A DNA stretch of 64,000 nucleotides from Streptomyces sp. Go-475 (GTDB lineage Bacteria > Actinomycetota > Actinomycetes > Streptomycetales > Streptomycetaceae), in the NCBI RefSeq assembly GCF_003330845.1, contig NZ_CP026121.1, positions 2,523,501 through 2,587,500 of the forward strand, read 5' to 3'. Positions within the stretch are counted from its first letter, which is position 1. Each line of letters starts with the position of its first letter. The position numbers and the translations under genes were made by a program. The notes under the pieces are model-generated. The model saw only the letters and a program-made list of their open reading frames with translations. It was not told where the DNA came from and did not search any database. Shown here piece after piece: positions 1 through 8,979 of this stretch.

Positions 1-2047
1 CGTGCTTCTCCCAGGCGCGGTAGCCGATGAAGACGTCCTCGTCGTAGGTAAGTTCGCCGTTCTCCGGGACGACCCGGGTGACCGGGGCGTCGGCCAGGGA
101 GCCCCAGGTGGTGGGCAGCCGGCCGCCGGGTTCGTGGGCGCCGGTGAGCACGTCGGCGAGGGCCGCGCCGCCCTCCTGGCCGGGGAACCAGGTGAGGAGC
201 ACGGCGGCGACGTCGTCGCGCCACGGCAGTTCCACCGGGGAGCCGGAGTTGACGACCACGACGGTGTTCGGGTTGGCGGCGGCGACGGCCCGGACCAGGT
301 CGTCCTGGCGGCCGGGCAGGCGCAGGTCCGTGCGGTCGAAGCCCTCCGACTCGACGCGTTCGGTGGTGGCGACCACGACGACGGCCGTGTCGGCGGCCCG
401 GGCAGCGGCGGCGGCCTCGGCGATCAGCTCGTCGGGGTCGCGCCGGGGTTCCTGGTGGGCGAGGGTGAAGGCGATGACCTTGAGGGCGGCGTCGTCGGGG
501 AGGTGGACGGCGTGGGTGAGGGAGACGTCGACCGGTTCGCCCGCGGTGAGTTGGACCTCGGCGCGGGGCTCGGGGGCGCCGAAGAAGCTGACGAAGGGGT
601 CGTCCTTGGCGGGGCGCTGGACGTCGTCGTAGTACGTCGTGCCGCCGAGGGTGAGGGTGAAGGCGCCCAGGCCCTTGATGCCGAAGGTGTGGGTGCCGCT
701 CTCGCGCGGGGTGAAGGTGCCGGTCAGTTCGACGGTGTGCAGGTTCTCGTGCGTGACGCCGTCGGGGAGGTCGGAGCCCATCCACTGGATGTGGCCGTTG
801 GGCGCGGTGCGGGTGCCGATGACCTGGCCGTCGGCGTCGCGGCAGACGGCGTGCAGCGCGAAGCCGCGGTCCGCGATGGCGAGTTCGGTGCTCGGGTCGG
901 CGCCGACGGCATAGGTGAGATCGGGCAGGACGGCGGTCAGTCCGTCCAGCTGGGAGACGACGTGCGCGGGGAAGACGGTGGCGGAGCCGCCGCCGAGGAC
1001 GCGGGCGTCGCGGGCGGCGGCGCCGATCAGCGCGACGCGGCCGGGCTTCAGCGGCAGCACGCCGTTCTCGTTGCGGACGAGGACGAAGGAGCGGCGGGCG
1101 ACCTCGCGGGCGAGCGAGGTGCCGTCGACGGTCTCGGGCAGGTCGGTGACGACCGGGTCGGCGCCCTGAAGGATGCCGACCCGGGCGGCGAGGCGCAGGA
1201 CGCGGCGGACGGCCTCGTCGACCTGGGCCTCGTCGGCCTCGCCGTCCCGTACGGCCCGGGCGAGGGCCTCGCCGTACACGGTGCGCGGTCCGGGCATCGC
1301 GATGTCCAGGCCGCCGGCGAGGGCGCCGGTGGTGGAGCGGGCGGCCAGCCAGTCGGAGACGTTGACGCCGTCGAAGCCCCACTCGCCGCGCAGCACGTCG
1401 TTCACCAGGTGGTGGTGCTCGGTCATGGTCGTGCCGTTGACCGTGTTGTAGGCGGTCATGACGCCCCACGGGTGGGCGTTGCCGACGATGAACTCGAAGG
1501 GCGCCAGGTACAGCTCGCGCAGGGCGCGTTCGCTCACGACGTTGTTCACCGTGAAGCGGTCGGTCTCGGCGTCGTTGGCGACGAAGTGCTTGACGGTGGT
1601 GCCGACGCCGCCGGACTGGACGCCGCGGACGTACGCGGCGCCGATCCGCCCGGTCAGGTACGGGTCCTCGCTGTAGGCCTCGAAGTGGCGGCCGCCGAGC
1701 GGGGAGCGGTGCAGGTTGACCGTGGGGGCGAGCAGGACGTGGACGCCCTTGCGGCGGGCCTCCTGGGCGAGCAGCACTCCGGCCCGGTGGGCGAGGGCGG
1801 GGTCCCAGGTGGCGGCGAGGGCGGTCGGGGAGGGCAGGGCGATTGACGGGTCGTCGGCGCTCCAGTGCACTCCGCGGACGCCGATGGGGCCGTCGGACAT
1901 GACCAGCGACGGCAGGCCCGCCTCCGGCAGCGCGGGCAGGCTCCACATGTCCTGGCCGGCCAGCAGCCGGGTCTTGGCGTCCAGGTCGAGCTTGCCGAGG
2001 GCCGCCTCGACGGCCGCCTCGCGCCGTTCCTCCGCTGTCTGAGCCAC
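1..2047 (-). CDS. GH3 beta-glucosidase with PA14-like insert (partial, 3' end outside window)
   Basis: Family 3 glycoside hydrolase that cleaves beta-linked glucosides or oligosaccharides by a retaining mechanism. 682 codons are visible; the C-terminal part lies beyond base 1. The GTG start at 2047 opens VAQTAEERREAAVEAAL; the N-terminal barrel holds MSDGPIGVRG. The catalytic nucleophile is the Asp of VSDW (about residue 232, bases 1349-1357). Between roughly residues 370 and 470 a PA14-like beta-rich segment (TFTPRESGTHTFGIKGLG) interrupts the second domain, as in one GH3 subgroup. The last visible stretch, ENGELTYDEDVFIGYRAWEKH, is the usual lead-in to the final fibronectin-like domain. No signal peptide is seen, so it is probably cytoplasmic. 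It is divergent from a TetR gene, its likely regulator. Confidence 0.93.
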   Translation of the reverse strand, partial: MAQTAEERREAAVEAALGKLDLDAKTRLLAGQDMWSLPALPEAGLPSLVMSDGPIGVRGVHWSADDPSIALPSPTALAATWDPALAHRAGVLLAQEARRKGVHVLLAPTVNLHRSPLGGRHFEAYSEDPYLTGRIGAAYVRGVQSGGVGTTVKHFVANDAETDRFTVNNVVSERALRELYLAPFEFIVGNAHPWGVMTAYNTVNGTTMTEHHHLVNDVLRGEWGFDGVNVSDWLAARSTTGALAGGLDIAMPGPRTVYGEALARAVRDGEADEAQVDEAVRRVLRLAARVGILQGADPVVTDLPETVDGTSLAREVARRSFVLVRNENGVLPLKPGRVALIGAAARDARVLGGGSATVFPAHVVSQLDGLTAVLPDLTYAVGADPSTELAIADRGFALHAVCRDADGQVIGTRTAPNGHIQWMGSDLPDGVTHENLHTVELTGTFTPRESGTHTFGIKGLGAFTLTLGGTTYYDDVQRPAKDDPFVSFFGAPEPRAEVQLTAGEPVDVSLTHAVHLPDDAALKVIAFTLAHQEPRRDPDELIAEAAAAARAADTAVVVVATTERVESEGFDRTDLRLPGRQDDLVRAVAAANPNTVVVVNSGSPVELPWRDDVAAVLLTWFPGQEGGAALADVLTGAHEPGGRLPTTWGSLADAPVTRVVPENGELTYDEDVFIGYRAWEKH

Positions 2048-2168
2048 GTCGGCACCTCCACGTCGAAAGCCGCTGGATGTCACCATCGTGCACCTCGCGC
2101 CTGTGAGGCGGTAGGTTTCGTTATCCCGTCGTAATATTTCCCCGTGCGGCTTGTCGTACGGTGACGCC

Positions 2169-2732
2169 ATGAGGGCCAGGACCAGGAGCGAGGAACGGCG
2201 GGCGGAGATCGTGCGGGCCGCGCTGGAGGTGATCGCCGAGCGCGGTTACCGGGGAGCGAGCCTGGCCGCGGTCGCCGAGCGGGTCGGGCTCACCCAGCAG
2301 GGGCTGCTGCACCACTTCCCGACGAAGGAGGCGCTGCTGGTCGCGGTGCTCCAGGAGCGGGACCGCTGGGACGCCGTGCCCGCCGGGCGGCTGCGGCTGG
2401 ACCTGCTGGCCTCGCTGGTCGAGTACAACGCGATGCGGCCGGCCATCATCCAGACGTTCTCGGCGCTGCTCGGCGAGAGCGTCACGGAAGGGCACCCCGC
2501 CCGGGCGTACTTCACCGAGCGCTACGTCGAGGTGCGCGCCGGTATGGCCGGGGTGCTGCGCGCCGAGTACGGCGACCGCCTGCCGAGCGGTCTCACCCCC
2601 GAGCGGGCCGCGCCGCTCCTGGTGGCGATCCTGGACGGCCTGCAGTACCAGTGGCTGCTGGACCCGGAGTCGGTGGACATGGCGGCGGCGTTCCGCGACT
2701 TCCTGACGCTGCTCGGCGAGAGCGCCGACTGA
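2169..2732 (+). CDS. TetR/AcrR family transcriptional regulator
   Basis: 187-aa one-component repressor. The N-terminal helix-turn-helix (about residues 8-55: RRAEIVRAALEVIAERGY, then LAAVAERVGLTQQGLLHHF) is typical of the family; the rest is the helical ligand-binding and dimer domain. ATG 2169 is preferred over the in-frame TTG at 2151 because the protein then begins just before the first helix; neither has a strong Shine-Dalgarno. It is divergent from the GH3 gene across 121 bp. An AT-rich stretch with two similar units, TTCGTTATC and GTCGTAATA, lies at about 2118-2137 and could be the operator. Control of the beta-glucosidase is inferred from position only. Confidence 0.9.
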   Translation: MRARTRSEERRAEIVRAALEVIAERGYRGASLAAVAERVGLTQQGLLHHFPTKEALLVAVLQERDRWDAVPAGRLRLDLLASLVEYNAMRPAIIQTFSALLGESVTEGHPARAYFTERYVEVRAGMAGVLRAEYGDRLPSGLTPERAAPLLVAILDGLQYQWLLDPESVDMAAAFRDFLTLLGESAD

Positions 2733-2733
2733 A

Positions 2734-3120
2734 CTAGCGGGCGGGCACGGCCGCCACGACCTCCACCTCGACGAGCGCCTCGGGACGGAAGAGGCGGGCC
2801 GCCTCGAAGGTCATGCTGGTCGGCGGGGTGCCGGTGAGGAACCGCCGTCGCACGGTGCCGTATTCCTCCAGCCGTGAGATGTCGGTCAGGTAGGTGCGGA
2901 TGTTGACCACGTCGGCCAGGGTGGCGCCGTGGGCCGCCAGCAGCGCGGTGAGGGTCTCGAAGACGCCCTGGGTCTGCTCGGCGAGGGTGGCGCCCTCGGC
3001 GATCTGCCCGGAGACGAACAACAGGGCGCTGCCGTCGGCCTGTTCGAGGCGGGCGACCTGGGAGTAGTACGGGCTGAGGGGCTGGGGCGCGGAGGCGGGG
3101 TTGTCCAGGGTGATCTGCAT
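2734..3120 (-). CDS. RidA/YjgF/UK114 family protein
   Basis: 128-aa member of the RidA superfamily, which hydrolyses reactive enamine/imine intermediates released by PLP enzymes. Family features seen: YYSQVARLEQADGSALLFVSGQIA near the start, and LADVVNIRTYLTDI followed by PTSMTFEAARLFRPEALVEVEVVAAV at the C-terminus. RidA proper has a conserved Arg in the late motif (about Arg-105 in E. coli RidA); here the matching stretch reads FRPEALVEVEV, so an imine-deaminase role is not certain and it may belong to one of the Rid1-7 subgroups. It converges on the TetR gene (1-bp gap) and is divergent from the LysR gene by 41 bp, so LysR control is likely. Confidence 0.88.
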   Translation of the reverse strand: MQITLDNPASAPQPLSPYYSQVARLEQADGSALLFVSGQIAEGATLAEQTQGVFETLTALLAAHGATLADVVNIRTYLTDISRLEEYGTVRRRFLTGTPPTSMTFEAARLFRPEALVEVEVVAAVPAR

Positions 3121-3161
3121 GCCGCCGAAGGTAGGCGTGACCTCGTTGATGCGACAAGCGA

Positions 3162-4109
3162 ATGTCTAGCATGTCTCCCATGCCGACTCCGCATGACGAG
3201 GTGCCCGACCTGTCCACCGTCTGGCTGCGGGTGTTCCTGGAGGTCGCCCGGCACGGCTCGTTCACGGTGACCGCGCGGGCGCTCGGCTGGACGCAGTCCG
3301 CGGTGTCCCGGCAAGTCGCCTCGCTGGAGGCCGCGTTGGGGGGCGGGCCGCTCTTCGACCGGCTGCCGCGCGGGGTCCGGCTGACGGAGGCCGGACGGCT
3401 CCTGGTGCCGCACGCCGAGACGGTCGCCGCCGCGCTGCACGACGCCCGGCGCGACCTCGGCGCCCTGCGCGAGGCGGCCGGCGGACGGCTCCGGTTCGGC
3501 GCCTTCCCCACCGCCGACGCGGCCCTGGTGCCGCACGCCCTGGCCCGCTTCCACACCCGCCACCCCCGGGTCCGCGTCACCCGCGAGGAGGGCTTCACCC
3601 CTGCTCTGCTGGAGCGGCTGACGGCCGGTCACCTGGACCTCGCGATCGTGTCGACGACGGGCCGCGCGCCGCTGGAGTCGTACGCGCTCCACCACCTCCT
3701 CGACGAGCCGCTGTACGTCGCCGTGGCGGCGGACCATCCCCTCGCCGGGCAGGACGGCCCGGTGCCGCTGGGCCGTTTCGCCGACGCCGACTGGATCTCC
3801 GGCAGCGCCCGCCCCGAGGGCACCCTGCTGGACGCGGCCCTGCGCCAGGGGTTCCGGCCGCGGGTCGCCCATGTCGTCGGCGAGTGGACCGCCAAGCAGG
3901 GCTATGTCGCCGCCGGGCTCGGGGTGGCGCTGGTGCCGGCGCTCGCCGCCGAGTCGGTCCGCCCGGACGTCAGGCTGCTGCGGGTACTGGACGAGGAGGC
4001 GACGGCCCGGGCGGTGTACGCGGCGGCCGTGCGGGGGCGGTCCCTGACACCCGCCGCCGCGGCCTTCCTCGGTGCGCTGCGGGAGGCGACGGCGAGGATC
4101 CCCGCCTGA
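3162..4109 (+). CDS. LysR family transcriptional regulator
   Basis: About 310-315 aa. The N-terminal winged HTH (VWLRVFLEVARHGSFTVTAR, then TQSAVSRQVASLEAALGG and LFDRLPRGVRLTEAGRLL) is classic LTTR; the rest is the two-lobe periplasmic-binding-like effector domain. Three in-frame ATGs (3162, 3171, 3180) are possible and no clear Shine-Dalgarno separates them. It is divergently arranged with the RidA-family gene across a 41-bp gap, the usual LysR/target layout, so it probably controls that gene and itself. The effector is unknown. Confidence 0.92.
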   Translation: MSSMSPMPTPHDEVPDLSTVWLRVFLEVARHGSFTVTARALGWTQSAVSRQVASLEAALGGGPLFDRLPRGVRLTEAGRLLVPHAETVAAALHDARRDLGALREAAGGRLRFGAFPTADAALVPHALARFHTRHPRVRVTREEGFTPALLERLTAGHLDLAIVSTTGRAPLESYALHHLLDEPLYVAVAADHPLAGQDGPVPLGRFADADWISGSARPEGTLLDAALRQGFRPRVAHVVGEWTAKQGYVAAGLGVALVPALAAESVRPDVRLLRVLDEEATARAVYAAAVRGRSLTPAAAAFLGALREATARIPA

Positions 4110-4197
4110 GCCCCATGGCGTGGACCACGGCCCTCACGCGATACTTCCGCCGTCCGGCACCACGCCACCCCCACCGTGACGGAAGGGCTCAACCCCC

Positions 4198-5430
4198 TTG
4201 AAATCCCTACGCGTTCGCCTCGGCGTCCTCGGCCTCGCGCTGCTGACCGGCCTCACCGTCCCCCCGTCCGCGAGCGCCGCCGAGGCGGCCCCCTCCCCCA
4301 CCGTCGAGGAGCAGCGGCTCGACCGGGCCGCCCCGCAGGAGATCCTGCGCCGCTCCGGCTTCGACGTCGTGGCCCCGCGGCTGGCCCGGGCGCTGAACAC
4401 GGCCCGCTCCTACGGCGAGGCCCGCCGGGCCGTCACCCGCGAGGGGGCACAGCTGTGGCGGCGGGCCGTGGACCGGGCGCAGGGGCGCGGCCCCGCGGGC
4501 GGGGACCTGAGCCGGGAGGACGACCGGCCGCTGTACTGGGCGCGGCTCGGCATGACCCGCGAAGTGCGCACCTGGGAGCCGCAGTTCGGCCTGACGGACG
4601 GGCAGCGGGCCGCGCTGCTGGACGAGCTGGAGCGCACCTCGCGCGGCCAGACGGCCATCGGCTATCCGCACGGCAAGGGCCTGAAGCGGATCCTGCTCAC
4701 CGGCTTCGACCCGTTCACCCTGGACCGGGACATCCGCATCTCCAACCCGTCGGGCGCCACCGCGCTCGCCCTCGACGGCAGGGTCGTCGAGACGGCGGAC
4801 GGCCCGGCCCGGATCGAGACGGCCGTGTTCCCGGTGCGCTGGCGGGACTTCACGGACGGAGCGGTGGAGCGGGCGCTGCGGCCCCACCTGCCGAAGGTGG
4901 ACCTGTTCACGACCGTGAGCCAGGGCCGCGTCGGCCGGTTCGACATCGAGCGGACCAACGGGGCCTGGCGGGGCGGCTTCGGGGACAACGAGAACATCGG
5001 CCGTACCGGGACGATCCCCGTCACCGACCCCGCCTCGCAGCCCCAGTGGACGACGACCACGCTGCCCTACCGGGCGATCGTCGCCGCGGACACCGGCCGT
5101 TTCCCCGTCTACGACAACACGAGCGTCACGGAGATCCCGGCGGGCGGCACCGAGCCCGTCGTACGCCCGGACGGGCCCACCCCCGGTTCCTCCGCCCGCC
5201 AGGGCGGCGGCGGGGACTACCTCTCCAACGAGATCGCCTACCGGGCGACGCTGCTGCGGGACCGGCTGGGGCTGCGCGACGTCCTGCCGGGCGGGCATGT
5301 GCACACGCCGGTGCTGCAGTTCGGCGCCGGGAACACCACCGAGGTCACCGACCCGGAGTTCGTGAAGAACCGGCTGGACATCATCGCCCAGGTCAGGACG
5401 ATCCTGAGGGTGGCTGCGGAAGGGTCGTGA
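4198..5430 (+). CDS. Secreted pyroglutamyl-peptidase I (C15)-like protein, Cys to Ser at catalytic site
   Basis: 410 aa from a TTG start. The signal peptide MKSLRVRLGVLGLALLTGL ends near PPSASAAEA. After a ~140-residue N-terminal extension comes a C15 domain: ILLTGFDPF (family ILVTGFEPF), SNPSGATALAL, and FDIERTN with Glu-251 matching the catalytic Glu. The motif that normally reads AG-x-F/Y-x-C-N appears as GGDYLSNEIAY, with Ser-343 (codon TCC at 5224) in place of the nucleophilic Cys. His-369 in GGHVHTPVLQF fits the catalytic His. Cytosolic C15 enzymes are ~215 aa, so this is an extended, exported variant. It could be a serine-based peptidase or a non-catalytic binder. Its 3' end overlaps the convergent membrane-protein gene by 38 bp. 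Confidence 0.8.
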   Translation: MKSLRVRLGVLGLALLTGLTVPPSASAAEAAPSPTVEEQRLDRAAPQEILRRSGFDVVAPRLARALNTARSYGEARRAVTREGAQLWRRAVDRAQGRGPAGGDLSREDDRPLYWARLGMTREVRTWEPQFGLTDGQRAALLDELERTSRGQTAIGYPHGKGLKRILLTGFDPFTLDRDIRISNPSGATALALDGRVVETADGPARIETAVFPVRWRDFTDGAVERALRPHLPKVDLFTTVSQGRVGRFDIERTNGAWRGGFGDNENIGRTGTIPVTDPASQPQWTTTTLPYRAIVAADTGRFPVYDNTSVTEIPAGGTEPVVRPDGPTPGSSARQGGGGDYLSNEIAYRATLLRDRLGLRDVLPGGHVHTPVLQFGAGNTTEVTDPEFVKNRLDIIAQVRTILRVAAEGS

Positions 5431-6208
5431 CGGCCCGGTCGCCCTCCTCGCCGTCCTCGCGGGTCTCCTCGCCGAGGAGTTCACGCGCCATGAGGGTGGC
5501 GCCCGCGACCGCGCCCGGCATCAGGAACACCGCGACGAACGGCACCAGGAAGGCCACCGCGAGCGGCGCGCCGAAGCCCCAGACCAGGGTCTTGCGGGAG
5601 CGGAGCAGGCCGAGCCGGGTACGCAGTTCGACGCCGCGGCGCTGGAGGGCGACGGCGGTCAGCTCCTCGGTGAGGAAGAACCCGGTGACGAAGCACCCGA
5701 TCACCGGTACGGCCGTCTGGCCGGCGACCGGGATGAACCCGCAGGCGAACAGCAGCACGCCCCACAGGGCGGCCCGCACGACGATCCGGAGGCTGTCCCG
5801 GGCGGAGATCCACAGCTCGCGCCAGAGCGGCAGCCCCGACTCGGGGGCGTGCCCGTCCGGGGACACGTCCCGGTCGACCTTCTCGGAGAGGTTCTCGTAG
5901 AAGGGCTGCCCGATGAGCAGCGTCATCGCGGTGAACGTCACGACGGACAGGAGCAGGGCGAGGGCGAACAGCACGGCGGTCAGGAAGCCGCGGAAGAGCC
6001 CGAGCCAGGGGCTCGACCAGTCGTCGGCGAACGGTGTCGCCCAGGCCACGACGTCCTCGCCCCACAGCGCCAGCGCGACGAGCACCGCCGCGTACAGCAC
6101 GAGGGTGATCAGGCCCGGGAGCAGCCCGAAGCCGTAACTCCTGCCGTGCCGGGCCACCCACCGCTGGCCTTTCAGCAGGTACCGGAAACCCACCCCGAGA
6201 TCGCGCAT
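5393..6208 (-). CDS. EI24/CysZ-like integral membrane protein
   Basis: 271 aa with about five to six hydrophobic segments: SYGFGLLPGLITLVLYAAVL, LTAVLFALALLLSVVTFTAM, VVRAALWGVLLFACGFIPVA, VIGCFVTGFFL, and PLAVAFLVPFVAVFLMPGAV. The arrangement with LIGQPFYENLSEKVDRD matches the EI24 domain family; E. coli CysZ is a sulfate-permease member, but actinobacterial EI24 proteins are mostly uncharacterised. The start is ATG 6208. The last 38 bp overlap the 3' end of the convergent C15-like gene, and the two stops are read on opposite strands. Substrate unknown. Confidence 0.85.
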   Translation of the reverse strand: MRDLGVGFRYLLKGQRWVARHGRSYGFGLLPGLITLVLYAAVLVALALWGEDVVAWATPFADDWSSPWLGLFRGFLTAVLFALALLLSVVTFTAMTLLIGQPFYENLSEKVDRDVSPDGHAPESGLPLWRELWISARDSLRIVVRAALWGVLLFACGFIPVAGQTAVPVIGCFVTGFFLTEELTAVALQRRGVELRTRLGLLRSRKTLVWGFGAPLAVAFLVPFVAVFLMPGAVAGATLMARELLGEETREDGEEGDRAVTTLPQPPSGSS

Positions 6209-6312
6209 GGGACGACCCTATCGGGGCCGGTGTCGCGCTCTTGACGCGCTCCGGTCACACCGCTGTCACAGGCCGCGCAGGTCGGGCGGGCGCGCTCCGC
6301 AGAGCCATCCGG

Positions 6313-6324
6313 GTCACCGGTGAC
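6313..6324. promoter_or_regulatory. Perfect 12-bp palindrome upstream of M14 carboxypeptidase gene
   Basis: GTCACCGGTGAC lies 82 bp before the start of the M14 gene, in the 197-bp space shared with the divergent EI24-like gene. It may be an operator. A 12-bp palindrome is not rare in DNA this G+C-rich, so it is reported with low weight. Confidence 0.3.
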
Positions 6325-6405
6325 ACCAACGCGCCCTTGTTGCGGTTGAGTCCAACCGGTACACCTCGCCGTACCGATCTCAGGAAGCCCCGGAGGAGGT
6401 ACTGC

Positions 6406-8979
6406 GTGCGCACCACGAGAACCGTTCCTGCGAGACCTGCGCTGATCGTCACCCTCACCCTCGCCACGGCGGGGTCGCTCCTGCTCGCCCCCGGCACCGC
6501 CGGCGCGGACCCGAAGCCCGTCACCCGCGAGGGCGCCGCCCTGGACGGCCGGGCGGCCCAGGCTCCCGCCAGCGCCGCCCGGCGGGCCCTGGCCGCTCCC
6601 GAGGAGACCTCCCCCGCGGCGGACACCCGCGGCTACCCCCGTCGCCAGGCCCTCTCCCCCGACCCGGTGAACCCCGGCGACAAGTCCCTGAAGCTGGGCC
6701 TCACCCCGTACCACGCGATCGCCCCCAAGCTGAACGCGCTGCAACGCCTCGGGGACCGGGTCAGTGTGGAGGTGACGGGCCGCTCGGCCGGCGGCCACCG
6801 CCTCTACCTGGTCACCGTCACCGCCCCGGAGACCGCCCGCGAGGCCCGCGCCCAGGAGCGGATGCGCGACCTGATCGAGAACGCGCCCGCGACGGCCGCC
6901 AGGTCACGCGAGATCGAGCGGGACTACAAGACGCCGGTCTTCGTCAACAGCAACATCCACGGCAATGAGTGGGAGGGCACGGACGCCGCCCTGAGGATCG
7001 TCGAGCAGCTCGCGACGGCCGAGGACGCCAAGACCCGCGACCTCCTCGCGCACAGCCGCCTGTACTTCACCATCACGGCCAACCCGGACGGCCGTATCGC
7101 CGGTACCCGCGCCAACGCGAACGGCTTCGACCTGAACCGGGACTTCGTCACCGCCTCCCAGCCCGAGACGCGCGCCATGCGGCAGATCGAGCTGGACAAG
7201 CAGCCGGCCGTCCTGCTGGACCTGCACGGCTACGTCAACGGCACGCTCATCGAGCCGACCACTCCCCCGCACGGCGAGAACTACGAGTACGACCTCTTCC
7301 TGAAGAACTCCTACGCCAACGCCCTCGGCATGGAGTCCGCGGTCAACGCCCTCGGCTACACGCCCGCGAAGGACGGCGTGGAACCGGCCCAGATCCCGTT
7401 CCGCGACCAGGAGGAGGGCTGGGACGACTGGCCGCCCGTCTTCACCCCGCAGTACGCGGCCTTCCACGGCACGGTCGCCGCCCACACGGTGGAGATCCCG
7501 CTGGCGGTGAACAACGACGAGTACGACGAGCTGCCCGTCCCGGAGCTGCGCCGCCGCGCGGCGGTCAACACGGCCGTGGCGGGCGCGGCGATCCGCGCGA
7601 CGCTGGACCACGTCCGCGAGCACCGCGCCGGGCTCGTCGCCGACCAGATCGAGGTCTTCCGCCGCGGCGCGGCCGGTGCCCCGCAGGTCCCGGTGTCGCC
7701 GGAGACGGTCCCCGGCGTCCCCGGCATCGGCCCGGAGGACGTCTACACGACCACCTTCCCGCGCGCCTACGTCATCCCGCCCGGCACCTCCCGCACCCAG
7801 CGCTCGGCGCCCGCCGCCGCCCGCCTCGTCGACCACCTCCTCGCCAACGACGTCCGCGTCACCCGCGCCACCCGCCCCTTCCGCCTCGCCGGACGGACGT
7901 ACCCCGGGGGCTCCTACGTCGTCGACCTGCACCAGCCCAAGCGCGGCATGGCGAACGTGCTGCTGGCGGACGGCCGCGACATCAGCGACCGGGTCTCGGA
8001 GATGTACGACATCTCCGGCTGGAGCCTGGGCCGGCTGTGGGGTGCCACGGTCGAGCGGGTGCCGTCGGGCAGCCTGCGGGGCGCGCCCCTGCGCCCGGTC
8101 ACCGAGGCGGCCCCCGTCGCCCACGTGCCCGCGTACGGCGACCTCCGCCTGCGGCTGACCGACCCGCGGGAGGTCGCCGCGCTCAACTCCCTTCTCCGGC
8201 AGGGCGTTCCGGTGCGCCGGTCGGCGGACGGCAGCGCGATCGTCCCGGCGTCGGCCCGCCGCGCCGCGCTCTCCGCCGCCCGCGCCCACGACGTCGCCTT
8301 CACGGCCACGCGGGCGACCGGCACGGCCCCCCTGCGCCGCGTCCGGGTCGCCGCCGCCGTCACACCGGGTGAGCTGTTCGCGCTGCGGGAGATGGGCTTC
8401 GACGTCACGCCGGTCTCGACGGCGGTGCTGAACGCGGGCTTCGACTGGTCCGGCACGGACGTGCTGTTCGTCTCCGCCGGGCTGGACCGCGCCGCCCTGT
8501 CGGCCCCCGCCCGCAGGGCCCTGGACGCCTTCCTCGACGGCCACGGCCTGGTGGGCCGGGGCGCGACGGGAGCGGCCCTGAACACGGCGGCGGGGCGGCT
8601 GGCCGTCGAGCCGGTCGAGGGCAACGGAGCCGCCAACGGCGTCGTCCGCACGGTGAACTCGGGCGGCGTCACGCGGGACGCGCCGTCCCACGGCTTCGTC
8701 TACGCGCCGCTCTGGTTCACCGGCCTCGGCCCCGGCGTGCGCGTGGAGCAGTCGTACGCGACCGGGAACCCGCTGGTCTCCGGACACTGGCGCCCGCTCC
8801 GGGACGGCACCGGCGGCCCCGCCGAGGCCGCGGGGCAGGCCTGCGTGGTCAGCGGCGGGCGCACGGTCCTGTTCGGCACAGAACCCCTCTTCCGGGACCA
8901 TCCGAAGGGGGAATTCCCGCAGGTGGCACGGGCATTGTTCACAGTGGCACACAGCGGTTCAGGTGAGGAGAGCGGATGA
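6406..8979 (+). CDS. Secreted M14 family zinc carboxypeptidase
   Basis: 857 aa from GTG 6406, chosen because GGAGGAGG (from 6392) sits just ahead and a signal peptide follows immediately (ALIVTLTLATAGSLLLAPGTAGAD). The M14 domain occupies roughly residues 100-430: zinc ligands His-185 and Glu-188 in NSNIHGNEWEG, TANPDGRIAGTRANANGFDLNRDF for substrate binding, His-274 in LLDLHGYVNG as third ligand, and Glu-363 in AHTVEIPL as catalytic base. The long C-terminal half (about 440-857) has no motif I recognise beyond a class-I-amidotransferase-like feel and is typical of large actinobacterial M14 proteins. It is an extracellular peptidase that probably feeds peptide use. The stop overlaps the next start (ATGA), so the two are co-translated. 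Confidence 0.9.
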   Translation: MRTTRTVPARPALIVTLTLATAGSLLLAPGTAGADPKPVTREGAALDGRAAQAPASAARRALAAPEETSPAADTRGYPRRQALSPDPVNPGDKSLKLGLTPYHAIAPKLNALQRLGDRVSVEVTGRSAGGHRLYLVTVTAPETAREARAQERMRDLIENAPATAARSREIERDYKTPVFVNSNIHGNEWEGTDAALRIVEQLATAEDAKTRDLLAHSRLYFTITANPDGRIAGTRANANGFDLNRDFVTASQPETRAMRQIELDKQPAVLLDLHGYVNGTLIEPTTPPHGENYEYDLFLKNSYANALGMESAVNALGYTPAKDGVEPAQIPFRDQEEGWDDWPPVFTPQYAAFHGTVAAHTVEIPLAVNNDEYDELPVPELRRRAAVNTAVAGAAIRATLDHVREHRAGLVADQIEVFRRGAAGAPQVPVSPETVPGVPGIGPEDVYTTTFPRAYVIPPGTSRTQRSAPAAARLVDHLLANDVRVTRATRPFRLAGRTYPGGSYVVDLHQPKRGMANVLLADGRDISDRVSEMYDISGWSLGRLWGATVERVPSGSLRGAPLRPVTEAAPVAHVPAYGDLRLRLTDPREVAALNSLLRQGVPVRRSADGSAIVPASARRAALSAARAHDVAFTATRATGTAPLRRVRVAAAVTPGELFALREMGFDVTPVSTAVLNAGFDWSGTDVLFVSAGLDRAALSAPARRALDAFLDGHGLVGRGATGAALNTAAGRLAVEPVEGNGAANGVVRTVNSGGVTRDAPSHGFVYAPLWFTGLGPGVRVEQSYATGNPLVSGHWRPLRDGTGGPAEAAGQACVVSGGRTVLFGTEPLFRDHPKGEFPQVARALFTVAHSGSGEESG

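Noticed and set aside
2..1846. 614-codon open frame on the plus strand opposite the GH3 gene
   Set aside because: It is Gly/Val/Asp-rich with no motif; the GH3 protein on the other strand explains the region. High G+C DNA leaves long antisense frames open.
2045..2168. TetR operator in the GH3/TetR gap
   Set aside because: Only a loose direct similarity of TTCGTTATC and GTCGTAATA; no clear symmetry, so it is noted under the TetR gene but not listed as a site.
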